Source: CAZABG01 sp964483465
GTDB lineage: Bacteria > Chlamydiota > Chlamydiia > Chlamydiales > Parachlamydiaceae
Direction: 5' to 3'
Length of the DNA: 38,473 nt
Assembly (NCBI GenBank): GCA_964483465.1
Contig: CAZABG010000014.1
Coordinates: 1 to 38,473, forward strand
The notes beneath the pieces were generated by a model. That model worked only from the letters and a program-made list of their open reading frames with translations, had not been told where the DNA came from and ran no database searches. The position numbers and the translations under genes were made by a program. Shown in pieces: positions 15,808 to 24,255 of this stretch (position 1 is the first letter of the stretch; each line of letters begins with the position of its first letter).

Positions 15808-16842
15808 TTAGGCAATTGAAACTAAGATGTTTCCGTTTTCATTAACTAGGGAAAAAGCGGGAGAAGTTTCTAAGAACTTTAACAATTTTATAGACTCGAG
15901 CGAACGAAACGAATGCGACAATTTTTCAGAAACAAGGCGATGTAAATCGGGTAGAGGATAAACGGCTCTATCATTCCAGATGAAAGAACGGATCGCTTTC
16001 TCTAAAATAAGAAAGTCAGCCTCTATTTGAGGAGTGGCATAGTAAAGTTCGGGAATCTCGATTTCCGGAACAAGGGTTGTTATAAACTGCCACTTCTTCA
16101 GATCGATTTCTTGAGATTTTCTTTTAAGCCTTTCCTCAACTTCATCTCGAGATGCAATTCCCAGCCTTCCTAATACCCAAGGTTTGATAAAAGCAGATTC
16201 AATTTCACGAAAGCGTTTTATAATCTTATGCTTCTCTAAAAGGACTTTTTCTTTTGCCTCTTTAATAACCGCTGATCTCGACTCTTTTCCCATCTTTTTG
16301 ACATCCATCAAATCCATAGGAGTTAAAACAATAGAATGCCCTACACGATATTCTTCCAATAGAAGATAGCTTTCTTTTCTTGTTAAAGGAGCAAGTATGG
16401 ATATTAGCCACGAGCTGAAATCAATATGGTATTGACGGTGGATGGCTTTTCCTGACAGGTAGTTATTTAGCTTAGAGCTTATTTCATCTATATGGCCCTG
16501 CCCCATCCCTTTTGAATAAATGAATTGGGTAAGATCCGCCTCATAAAGATGTTTAAGATTAACAATCCCCTGTTCTTTTAGAAGTTTTTCAGGTTGCCTG
16601 TGAAGTTCCAAAACTTCGATCGGTTCTTCAAAAACAGAAGGAGACAGCCAAAGCCTGTGGCCTTCACCCAAATCGAAATCTTCATCGTATTGTTCAATGA
16701 TCGCGGCTTTTTTTACAGACTCTTGCCTGGGTTCGATTTTTCGAACCGATCTTATGTCGACATTTTCTAGCTTGTAAATTTGCTCAAGTCCATGACTGTA
16801 AGCGTTTTGATAAACTTCTTCAAAAGACTTGAATGGAGTCAT
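15808..16842 (-). CDS. Hypothetical protein with RNA-polymerase alpha-CTD-like helix-hairpin-helix motifs
   Basis: I do not recognise this 344-residue protein as a named family. Two stretches resemble the HhH region of the RNA polymerase alpha C-terminal domain. One begins LLKEQGIVNLKHLYEADLTQ (~86) and continues KGMGQGHIDEISSKL; the other is VLTPMDLMDVKKMGKESRSA (~172-191). The rest is helical and charged, with no signal peptide or TM segment and a short beta-like tail ending NENGNILVSIA. It would act in the cytosol, perhaps binding DNA or RNA. It is 65 bp upstream of mdh on the same strand. The start is the ATG before TPFKSFEEV, and no alternative looks better. Confidence 0.8.
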   Translation of the reverse strand: MTPFKSFEEVYQNAYSHGLEQIYKLENVDIRSVRKIEPRQESVKKAAIIEQYDEDFDLGEGHRLWLSPSVFEEPIEVLELHRQPEKLLKEQGIVNLKHLYEADLTQFIYSKGMGQGHIDEISSKLNNYLSGKAIHRQYHIDFSSWLISILAPLTRKESYLLLEEYRVGHSIVLTPMDLMDVKKMGKESRSAVIKEAKEKVLLEKHKIIKRFREIESAFIKPWVLGRLGIASRDEVEERLKRKSQEIDLKKWQFITTLVPEIEIPELYYATPQIEADFLILEKAIRSFIWNDRAVYPLPDLHRLVSEKLSHSFRSLESIKLLKFLETSPAFSLVNENGNILVSIA

Positions 16843-16951
16843 GCCTAAATTTATAGCTACTCACAACAAATTTGCCAAAGGAAGAATACGTTATTCGTGT
16901 TTCACTATGTGATGACAGCTTGAAGGTTAGGGTTGTTTTCTTCTCAGATTT

Positions 16952-17157
16952 ATTTAACAGGATTACGCAGCGCAGCCTATGGCCGCTTGCTAAAGATCCC
17001 GCTCTTCCTAGCGGGGCAGGATCCGCGCTTGCGCGCGGGCAGGATAAGCACAATCTCTAGTCTCATTTTCGCTTTAAGTTTAAAATTAAAAAAATGAACA
17101 AGCAATCGTGAAGATATCCTGCCCGCCCGCAGGGCGAATCCTGTTATCCTGTTAAAA
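16952..17157. repeat. Palindromic repeat element with TTAACAGGAT/ATCCTGTTAA ends
   Basis: The left end reads ATTTAACAGGATTACGC and the right end GAATCCTGTTATCCTGTTAAA, forming imperfect terminal inverted repeats. Inside are small GC-rich hairpins such as GCGCTTGCGCGC, GCAGGAT..ATCCTGC and GCCCGCAGGGC. I see no coding sequence. Elements built from AACAGGAT/ATCCTGTT modules are, from memory, dispersed in many environmental bacterial genomes. A CTTCATCCTTTCATCCTG stretch follows at ~17178-17195. The rest of the 16843-17263 gap holds nothing I can name. Confidence 0.65.
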
Positions 17158-17263
17158 AGATTAGAGCATCATAACCTTCATCCTTTCATCCTGTAAAAAG
17201 CACGAGAAAAGAAATCGTACTTGAGTTTTGTTTAATTATCAGGTTATTAATAGATTAATAGTT

Positions 17264-18088
17264 ATGAACGAATGGATAGATAAATATGATAAATTGGAAG
17301 ATAGATTTGAAATAGAAAAATGGGCCGCAACTTTAAGTTCGCACGCGTTAGTTGATGTTTTAAATCACATTCAATTTAGTCCTAAAATTGCTCCCTTATT
17401 AATGGGCATTGGAACCGCCAATTTTCGATATATTCTTAATTACCCCTCTCAAAAAATCGAAAAAATATTGACTCTAGAAGCACACCAGGAGCCGATTCAT
17501 CTTCATCAAACCTTGCTAAATAAAATCTGGGAAGAGGAACTAAACGAGCTTACCGCAGAGCAGCTTTCCATCATGCGAAAAATACACACGCTTCCTCTTG
17601 ATAGTTTAATGCCGGATGATATCAATCAATGCGAAAAAGCCATCTATTTTTTAAGTCAAAAAGCAGAAAAACTCATTGAAGAGATTAATCAGGGGTTAAA
17701 ACTGGCTTGGAACTCCGGCAGAACCGATGGTATCGCTAAAATATCGTTTTTAAAAGATGTGGCTATGAGAATTCATGCGCAGGCAATACCAAGTTTGCAA
17801 TCCTTTTTAAAAAACCGTCTGGAAAGCGTTTTCGGGCCTCAAAATGATCAGCCTGGCTTAACAGATAACGACAGCTTAGAAGACGGACTTGCAAGGCTTG
17901 GGCTATGGCAGATAGATGACTTTTATGCTCAAAACGTGCCAAGAGAAAGGTTTAAAAATGTAGAAGAAATATACGGCTGGCTTGAAAAAGCGGGCCTTAA
18001 GACCGTTAAAGATCTTAAGAGCCGCGCCATCTATTCGAAGCCTTTATTCAATTATTGGATAGCAGCTTTCAATTCTTTAAAGACCTGA
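17264..18088 (+). CDS. Hypothetical helical protein
   Basis: I do not recognise this protein. The frame is open from a TTG at 17228, but I prefer the ATG at 17264 (274 residues, MNEWIDKYDKLEDRF), because no ribosome site supports the earlier start. It is helical and charged, with no signal peptide, TM segment or cysteine-rich motif. An Asp/Asn-rich break near residue 205-220 (FGPQNDQPGLTDNDSLEDGL) separates a larger N-terminal part from a ~60-residue C-terminal part (NVEEIYGWLEKAGLKTVKDL). The last 37 bp overlap tail-to-tail with the adenylate kinase gene, which is unusual but plausible for a compact genome. A repeat element lies upstream. Confidence 0.75.
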   Translation: MNEWIDKYDKLEDRFEIEKWAATLSSHALVDVLNHIQFSPKIAPLLMGIGTANFRYILNYPSQKIEKILTLEAHQEPIHLHQTLLNKIWEEELNELTAEQLSIMRKIHTLPLDSLMPDDINQCEKAIYFLSQKAEKLIEEINQGLKLAWNSGRTDGIAKISFLKDVAMRIHAQAIPSLQSFLKNRLESVFGPQNDQPGLTDNDSLEDGLARLGLWQIDDFYAQNVPRERFKNVEEIYGWLEKAGLKTVKDLKSRAIYSKPLFNYWIAAFNSLKT

Positions 18089-18762
18089 TCCGGGTTTTTC
18101 TCCCCGTCAATCGTAGTAAGCTTGCCTTGTTTTTTGTAGTATTCAATAAGCGGCTCGGTTTGATCATGATAAACACGAAGACGCTCTTTTACAACTTCCT
18201 CTCTATCATCAGGTCTTTGAACAAGCTCGCTGCCGCACTTATCGCAGACGCCCTCTTTTGCAGGAGGAGAGAAAAATTTGTTTTGAATATGTCCGCATGA
18301 TTTGCAGCTTAATCTACCTGCTGTTCTCTTAATAAGCGTCTCATCTTTTACATCAAGATTGAGGACAATCACTTTTTGCTTTTCGTTTAGCCTTTTATCA
18401 AATGCTTCCGCCTGGGGAATTGTTCTAGGAAAACCGTCAAGCACATATCCATTTGCGCAATCTGGCCTTGACACTCGATCAAACAGCATATCTAAAACAA
18501 TTTCGTCCGGCACAAGTTTTCCCGCATCCATATATGATTTAACTTTTTGGCCAAGGAGCGTGTTATTCTTCATATTCTCACGGAAAAGATCGCCTGTGGA
18601 AATATGAGGAATTTTTAGCTCGGATGCAAGACGGCTTGCTTGCGTCCCTTTCCCGGAAGCCGGAGGCCCTAAAAGGATAATAACCTTTTGCTGTTGAACC
18701 GTTTGTGAATAAACCAATAACGGCACAGCTAAGCAAATGAGGGATAAAATAAAAAATTGCAT
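18052..18762 (-). CDS. adk: Adenylate kinase with N-terminal signal peptide and zinc LID
   Basis: Adenylate kinase interconverts ATP + AMP and 2 ADP. From the ATG at 18762, which has AAGG 6 nt upstream, the protein has 236 residues. A hydrophobic leader MQFFILSLICLAVPLLVYSQ precedes the fold and looks like a Sec signal with cleavage near YS/Q. In-frame starts at 18777 or 18783 only lengthen it. The kinase is complete: P-loop GPPASGKGT (32-40), STGDLFR, DGFPRT (109-114), and a LID with Cys153-X2-Cys156 and Cys173-X2-Cys176, the zinc type. Without the leader the length is normal. The simplest reading is an exported or periplasmic enzyme; bacterial Adk is normally cytosolic. Alternatively the leader is an uncleaved anchor. 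Its 3' end overlaps the hypothetical gene to its left. Confidence 0.95.
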   Translation of the reverse strand: MQFFILSLICLAVPLLVYSQTVQQQKVIILLGPPASGKGTQASRLASELKIPHISTGDLFRENMKNNTLLGQKVKSYMDAGKLVPDEIVLDMLFDRVSRPDCANGYVLDGFPRTIPQAEAFDKRLNEKQKVIVLNLDVKDETLIKRTAGRLSCKSCGHIQNKFFSPPAKEGVCDKCGSELVQRPDDREEVVKERLRVYHDQTEPLIEYYKKQGKLTTIDGEKNPDQVFKELKAAIQ

Positions 18763-18841
18763 AGATACCTTATACATAATCAAAAATCATACCCCACAGT
18801 ACCTCTTGATTTCAATCCAAAGATTCAGGCATCAAGAGGCT

Positions 18842-19228
18842 ATGAAGGCAGTTGCACGTGAAATTCAAGAAATAGAGCATTTTTTAAATGATCTTTATAC
18901 CTTTCGCACCCTTAAGGAAAATAAGTGGGAAAAGGTGCAAGACGAAGTGGAAAAATCCAACCGATTGGGCACTCCCTCTGAAGACTACATCGAACCTCCG
19001 GATGAGAACAAAGTTCTCGCCCTTTTAAAGCTCGACAACGATTATTTGGAACTTCGTTCCCATATCGAACGTGAAAAGCCGGAAATCCAGCGCATCGCGG
19101 ATGCGTTAGGGTTTGATATGGAATACAAAATTCATTGGTTAAACTTTACAAATCCCCTTATCGGGTTAAGCGCCCTTGATGATGCGATTGACCGTGTTGA
19201 AGGACTCCTTCGCTTCGCCAGGCAATAA
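18842..19228 (+). CDS. Small helical hypothetical protein
   Basis: This 128-residue protein is not recognised. The frame is open further upstream (ATG at 18737), but that would overlap the divergent adk start. The ATG at 18842 has AAGAGG 3-8 nt upstream and is preferred. The sequence is rich in Glu, Lys and Leu and probably an all-helical bundle or coiled coil (KAVAREIQEIEHFLNDL ... KLDNDYLELRSHIEREKPEI). It has no cysteine, signal peptide or TM segment. It lies 95 bp before the large paralogous repeat proteins on the same strand, so it could be their chaperone or an unrelated leader gene; nothing in the sequence decides. Confidence 0.72.
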   Translation: MKAVAREIQEIEHFLNDLYTFRTLKENKWEKVQDEVEKSNRLGTPSEDYIEPPDENKVLALLKLDNDYLELRSHIEREKPEIQRIADALGFDMEYKIHWLNFTNPLIGLSALDDAIDRVEGLLRFARQ

Positions 19229-19323
19229 TCATCGCTCTATTTTTAGTTCCCGATGCCCATTCCAATAGCGTCTTATAAAATTACAGTCGAAAAAATTGTT
19301 ATTCGATTTTATAGTTATCGAAC

Positions 19324-21747
19324 ATGATAACATCCACTCACTTCTCACCCATTCCAAAAGATCACGCTCTTATTAAGTACAACTTTCGAATTCCCCCCTA
19401 TAATGGGGATGATGCGTTTGAAAAAACTTTAGCTTATGTAAAAGAGCAAAATCCCGGCCTTATCCCTTCTAATTCCTCTTATGGAACGCAGATTGCATTA
19501 ATTCTACCTATATTCAACATGCATGATGATAGGCTCAACCTATGCATTCCAAGATTAAGCATCGATGATTTTAAAGACGCGGCTATTACGCTCGCGGAAT
19601 CGGACATAGAGACTTTCCTAATTCTCGTAAGATACTGTTCTAAGGAACAATTCAATGCGCTGAATTCTCTTCCACGTATCAGTGAATGTTTAAGAAGAGC
19701 GCAGCTTAAGGACGCTGAGCCCTATTTGAATATGATCGATCAAACTAGAAGGAGCTGGATTTCAAATTCTCCCGCATTTTCTCCCATCGCATTAAACAAT
19801 CTGTTCGATTTAGTGCATGAGGGTAATACTGACGCAAGAAATCTTGTAAAAGAAATTCCTACCCTTACCTTAGTCGCGAATAATCTGAATGCTGACAGGA
19901 TGGCAATCCTTTCAGAATTTATGTCTTCTGATCAAATTGCGTTCATCGCAAAAAATGCAAACTATCCAGTCGCGATTGCGGTAAAGAGACGGCTTGAATC
20001 TATTGATTCTCCATTGATGGAGCCTTTTCTTCAAGCGCTTGAATATAACTTAAATTTTATTCATTTACATCCAAGATATTCATTGAATGATGAATACGCT
20101 CAAATGGCAAGAAAAGTTCAGGAAATGGCTGAAAGAATTAAAAAATTAAGCTGGACGCATTTTAAGACAAATGAAGATAGCCAATTTTTAGAAAGAGCCA
20201 TCGCTTTTCACGACTCAAGGTATTACAAAACAGCCTCTTCCTTAATTGCTGCCCGTCTTAGCAAAGATGAATTTAGACCTTTCGAGCAATTCAATGCTCT
20301 AATATCTAAAATTAAACCTCCTAAAGCGCATGAATCACCAGTTATCCCAGCTCTCGTTAATCTACTTAAGTCTGATATTAGCTATTTCATTTCTCGATTC
20401 TTTGATAAAAAAGAATTCCTCGAAGTATGTAAATATCTAAAAGATACAAATCCTTATTTCGCAAGAACGCTATCTCAGCTATGCCTGGAGCTGATCGATA
20501 CCCATTCATCTTTAATCGTACAGATCGCCGATACTTGTTCACCTTATGAAAGAAACCTTCTTCTATCTCATTTAGTAAAAGCTGCAACTAAAGAGCAAAA
20601 ATTAAAACTTGCCTCCATTCTGCATAAACACATTGACCGGTTTATTGAACTGTGGGAGACGATAGAAGGATCGATAAGCGAAGACGACCTTATATCGATC
20701 CTTAAATCTTGCTACGACAATGTCGGCTCTGAATTTGCCATCAATTTAAGTCGAATACCTGAGATAAATAATGCGATTTTTAATAAGCTGCCCGCTTTGA
20801 ATTCGACATTGATTTCGGCTTTTATAAGTCGCGCCGATGAAGAGACTATAAATAAGATCCTTACTTCTTGCGAAGATTATGATAAGATTACATATCTCAC
20901 AAAGCTTAACTCGATCTCTCAAAAAAGGTATTTTAAATCTTTACAATTAGATGAATTCAGGAAATTGATGCATACATTGAGGGTTTATAGTTGTACTCCA
21001 GTGATGTTTTGCGTTTTAAAAAATGGCACCGACGATCAGCTAAAGGAAATAGGAGGTTTAACATGGGATTTTCGAAATCTTAAGTTTGATGATCTAATCA
21101 ATTTCATAGAAGGGATCTCGCCTGAACGAAAAATTCAGATTGGCGAAATGCCCTATAAAGGTATGAAGGCGAGGGACTTTGTCAAATCAAGCGAGCCTTA
21201 CAACGCTTCCTCAATCCCTCCCTTTCTCTTTTTATTTGCCGACTTGGCAGATGATTATTTTAAAGGCGTAAGAGCGGAATATTTTTCTGAAGCACAAGTC
21301 GCAGTAATCGCAAAATTTGGAAAAAGATCTCACGTTTTAGCATTAGAAGAAGGCTTAAAACGTAATGATCAAAAACATAATTATTCCAAACAGTTTTTAG
21401 CTTTTTATCAAGCGCTTCCTCAAAAATCAAATAACAAAGAGCAGCTATCCCTGTCTGAATGTGCGTGTGTTTTTAACAGTAAATTAAAAACTCTCTTAGA
21501 AAAAGGACGTTTAGCCCATAGAGAATTTAAATCAGGGAATTATGACTATGACAAAGTCATAAAACCGCTTCGCAGGTGCTTAAATGCTGGCTATTCAAAC
21601 TCCATTTTATCTTTAGCTAAAAGCATCGAAGAGAATCTACCAAAAGAATTTGATAACAATACCTTTAACGCTCTTTTAGATTTGAGCAATTCCTTAGAAA
21701 ACTTAACCTGGATCGGTAAAGATGGCGTTAGACATCGTATTCACTAA
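19324..21747 (+). CDS. Large helical-repeat protein, paralogue 1 (unknown function)
   Basis: The 807-residue protein is unrecognised. It consists of degenerate alpha-helical repeats with recurring Leu-rich pairs and the motif RYCSKEQFNAL (~103-113). Near residues 555-675 there is a fuller module: a degenerate VLKNGTDDQLKEIGGL, then LINFIEGISPERKIQI, then PPFLFLFADLADDYFKG, then YFSEAQVAVIAKFGKRSHVL. The same module occurs twice in the next gene. It has no signal peptide, TM segment or enzymatic motif. Cysteines are scattered, not paired. Repeat scaffolds of this size are common among secreted proteins of environmental chlamydiae, which is a context argument only. The next gene starts 30 bp downstream, probably co-transcribed. 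Confidence 0.85.
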   Translation: MITSTHFSPIPKDHALIKYNFRIPPYNGDDAFEKTLAYVKEQNPGLIPSNSSYGTQIALILPIFNMHDDRLNLCIPRLSIDDFKDAAITLAESDIETFLILVRYCSKEQFNALNSLPRISECLRRAQLKDAEPYLNMIDQTRRSWISNSPAFSPIALNNLFDLVHEGNTDARNLVKEIPTLTLVANNLNADRMAILSEFMSSDQIAFIAKNANYPVAIAVKRRLESIDSPLMEPFLQALEYNLNFIHLHPRYSLNDEYAQMARKVQEMAERIKKLSWTHFKTNEDSQFLERAIAFHDSRYYKTASSLIAARLSKDEFRPFEQFNALISKIKPPKAHESPVIPALVNLLKSDISYFISRFFDKKEFLEVCKYLKDTNPYFARTLSQLCLELIDTHSSLIVQIADTCSPYERNLLLSHLVKAATKEQKLKLASILHKHIDRFIELWETIEGSISEDDLISILKSCYDNVGSEFAINLSRIPEINNAIFNKLPALNSTLISAFISRADEETINKILTSCEDYDKITYLTKLNSISQKRYFKSLQLDEFRKLMHTLRVYSCTPVMFCVLKNGTDDQLKEIGGLTWDFRNLKFDDLINFIEGISPERKIQIGEMPYKGMKARDFVKSSEPYNASSIPPFLFLFADLADDYFKGVRAEYFSEAQVAVIAKFGKRSHVLALEEGLKRNDQKHNYSKQFLAFYQALPQKSNNKEQLSLSECACVFNSKLKTLLEKGRLAHREFKSGNYDYDKVIKPLRRCLNAGYSNSILSLAKSIEENLPKEFDNNTFNALLDLSNSLENLTWIGKDGVRHRIH

Positions 21748-21777
21748 TAAATAAAAACGTGTGCACCTAACTAAAAG

Positions 21778-23856
21778 ATGATAGCGGCAATTTCATCGCA
21801 TAAGCCTTCTTTCTATAACTATGGAAGAGACAGCAGCAAAATAGTCGATTTACTTGACCGCCCTTATGAATTAAACCCATTTATAGAGAAGCTTACATCC
21901 GAAGAGCAAAAAGATTTATTTACCCATTTCATAAAAACTTCAGAAATTGATAGCCAAGTAATAGCCGCTATTTCTTTACATGCAGGCGTCACACTCTACT
22001 ATGACGTTTGGCTTGAGCTCAATCCTCCCGACTCTTACGTAGAATTTATCAATAAACTCCCATTTTCGCAGTCAATTAAGTTAGTTTCCCGCCCTGCTAT
22101 CTTGAAAGAAATTAATTCAGGCGATCTTGGAGTAACTCTTGATTTTTTGCTTTTAAAAGAAGCATTCCGATATCTAAATCCATTTCAACAAATTCGCGTT
22201 ACATTAAAAAGGAATCCGAAAGAGCAGGCAGAATTGGTTCAGACTCTAAAAAACTCAGCGCTATTGGCTCTTTTTTTTCCCTTATTGTCTAATTACGAAT
22301 TTCATCAATTTTATCAAGCTCAGTGCAGCTTAGGGTCTGCCCACGTGCTTCTTACGCTTCGCTACTGTACAGATACTCAATTCGCGCTGATTGGATCCTT
22401 TCCTTTTATAGAGCAATATTTACCCCCTAAATCTATTGTCCTGCAATTTTCTAGGGATTTGCCGCCCGAAAGACAAAATAAGTTGATGCTTTTACATGAC
22501 TATATTAGAGAAGGATCGCCTGCAAGAAATATCCAAAGGGGGTTTTATTCGCAACTTATGGGTAACTTCCACCCTATACAAAAAGTACCCCCATACCTAT
22601 TGCTTATAGCGAACTTGAGTTCAGATGAACATGAATATTTATCCCATTACTACTCCCCCTGGCAGATGGAATATATAAGGGCATTTGGATGTACGGAAAA
22701 TCCACCGGCTACGGAAATGCAGCTTATTCAATATATAGACGAGGCCAGTCAGAAGGGATCTTACTTTTATCTGAAAAAACGTGTTGAGACAGAACTAAGG
22801 AGAGCGAAATTAACCCATAAACGCTTCAGCGAACTTGCCGCCGATTTATTAAGCCACTATGCCGCATCCAATTCAGTTGGCAAAAGGGTTGTAGTACATG
22901 TTTTAGAGTCTATGTACGAATTTAAAGGAGCATTAGACATTCTTTTTAGAGTTCATACGACGGTTTTTAGAATTGCCAACCTTCTTGATTGTTTTTTCCC
23001 GCATGAGGATGGATTTTTCGAAGAGATATGTCTCAAAACTCCTTTTCAAATCATTCCACTTTTAACCCACTTATGCAAAACTTCACCTTCCCTTTTTTCA
23101 AGATATGCACCTCTTGCAATAAGCATCGAGACGGTAAGCGGAGTGCATCCAAGGGATATGTCAAAGAATTTAATGGCCCATATGATTCATCTTGTCGATG
23201 GCAATACACAGGCAAATTGGATTCTTCATCAAGAGGCGCCAACTCAGGCCCTGTTCCTTGATAAGATTGGCTCGGACACGACTGTAAGAATAGCGATAGA
23301 AAGAATGAGGCCGGAAGCATTTAAAAATTTGGTATTTCATTTAATTCAAAATCAATCTTCAAGTCTTCTTTCCATTCTACGCTATTGCTCAGATGAGCAA
23401 TTAGCTCTACTTGAAAACTGTTCCTATGCATCTCAATTATTTTCTCTTAAATATAGCCCTCAAGATATGTTTCAATTTCTGCTTAAGTTGCCCAAAAAAC
23501 GGCGCATCCAGCTTTATGAATTGCATATTTTGAATGAGGGTAAATCCTTGAAAGAGATCATCGAATATAAGTATTACGATATCAGGTCAAAAGAGAGGCT
23601 TTTTGAACACGTCCCCCCTATGTTAATAGTAGCTTGCTACATTCATTTTGAAACTTTAATATACCTTATCCCCTACATGACTCGCGAACAGCTCAAGTTT
23701 ATCGCTTTTTACGGCAGAAGATCTGCCGTTCTTAAATTAATTGCGCAATCAGGCAATCAAGCTAAGCATTTGATTGACGGACTGCCTGAAACACCTGTCT
23801 TGCACCCCCATCAGCTAACAAAAAAAGAGCTAGAGTCTCGGGTAGAAACCATTTGA
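21778..23856 (+). CDS. Large helical-repeat protein, paralogue 2 (unknown function)
   Basis: The 692-residue protein is a relative of the preceding gene product. The ~120-residue module appears twice. Copy one runs ~187-310: LRYCTDTQFALIGSFPFIEQ, LPPERQNKLMLLHDYIREG, PPYLLLIANLS, YYSPWQMEYIRAFG. Copy two runs ~531-660: LRYCSDEQLALLENCSYASQ, LPKKRRIQLYELHILNEG, PPMLIVACYIHF, YMTREQLKFIAFYGRRSAVL. It has no signal peptide, TM or known domain. The last 27 bp overlap tail-to-tail with the small secreted protein gene on the other strand. A gene duplication with later divergence explains the pair. Confidence 0.85.
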   Translation: MIAAISSHKPSFYNYGRDSSKIVDLLDRPYELNPFIEKLTSEEQKDLFTHFIKTSEIDSQVIAAISLHAGVTLYYDVWLELNPPDSYVEFINKLPFSQSIKLVSRPAILKEINSGDLGVTLDFLLLKEAFRYLNPFQQIRVTLKRNPKEQAELVQTLKNSALLALFFPLLSNYEFHQFYQAQCSLGSAHVLLTLRYCTDTQFALIGSFPFIEQYLPPKSIVLQFSRDLPPERQNKLMLLHDYIREGSPARNIQRGFYSQLMGNFHPIQKVPPYLLLIANLSSDEHEYLSHYYSPWQMEYIRAFGCTENPPATEMQLIQYIDEASQKGSYFYLKKRVETELRRAKLTHKRFSELAADLLSHYAASNSVGKRVVVHVLESMYEFKGALDILFRVHTTVFRIANLLDCFFPHEDGFFEEICLKTPFQIIPLLTHLCKTSPSLFSRYAPLAISIETVSGVHPRDMSKNLMAHMIHLVDGNTQANWILHQEAPTQALFLDKIGSDTTVRIAIERMRPEAFKNLVFHLIQNQSSSLLSILRYCSDEQLALLENCSYASQLFSLKYSPQDMFQFLLKLPKKRRIQLYELHILNEGKSLKEIIEYKYYDIRSKERLFEHVPPMLIVACYIHFETLIYLIPYMTREQLKFIAFYGRRSAVLKLIAQSGNQAKHLIDGLPETPVLHPHQLTKKELESRVETI

Positions 23857-24204
23857 GCTCAAAAGCAACTTCTTTGATGGATTTGCACTCATGCACATTT
23901 GAGGAACGGGAGGAGCAAAGGGCGAATAGGTTGCGTCAATTTTTACAGGTCTGTCGAATGGAAAGGTGAATAAAGTAAAATTGCCGGCAACAGGGATTGT
24001 CCTTCCGCTGGAATAAAGTTTTGCTTTTCCGTTATCGGTTAATACACAAGCATTTACCATCATTTTTTCTGGGCATCCGTTAAAAATTCTTATGACCTGC
24101 TGACCATTTGATTGCATGCCCCCATCGTAGATCTTGATACACCCTACATTGTAGGAGGTAAAAGCTGTTAAAGGAAGAAAGAAGAGGAGAAGTAAATAAA
24201 ACAT
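23830..24204 (-). CDS. Small exported protein, unknown function
   Basis: From the ATG at 24204, 124 residues. A textbook ribosome site AGGAGG (24211-24216) lies 6 nt upstream, which excludes the TTG at 24207. MFYLLLLFFLPLTAFTS is a signal peptide with likely cleavage near TAFTS/Y. The mature ~107 residues contain four cysteines (in VGCIKI, NGCPEK, NACVL and QMCMS), enough for two disulfides, and are rich in Gly, Pro and Phe with a beta-like pattern. No family is recognised. It may be periplasmic or secreted. The 3' end overlaps paralogue 2 by 27 bp. Confidence 0.8.
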   Translation of the reverse strand: MFYLLLLFFLPLTAFTSYNVGCIKIYDGGMQSNGQQVIRIFNGCPEKMMVNACVLTDNGKAKLYSSGRTIPVAGNFTLFTFPFDRPVKIDATYSPFAPPVPQMCMSANPSKKLLLSSNGFYPRL

Positions 24205-24255
24205 CAAACACCTCCTACCTTTATTTTAACTGGGTTTAAGATTATATTTGAAATT

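Noticed and set aside
18737..18841. Upstream extension of the small helical protein to an earlier ATG
   Set aside because: It would overlap the divergent adk start and signal peptide; the ATG at 18842 has an AAGAGG site.
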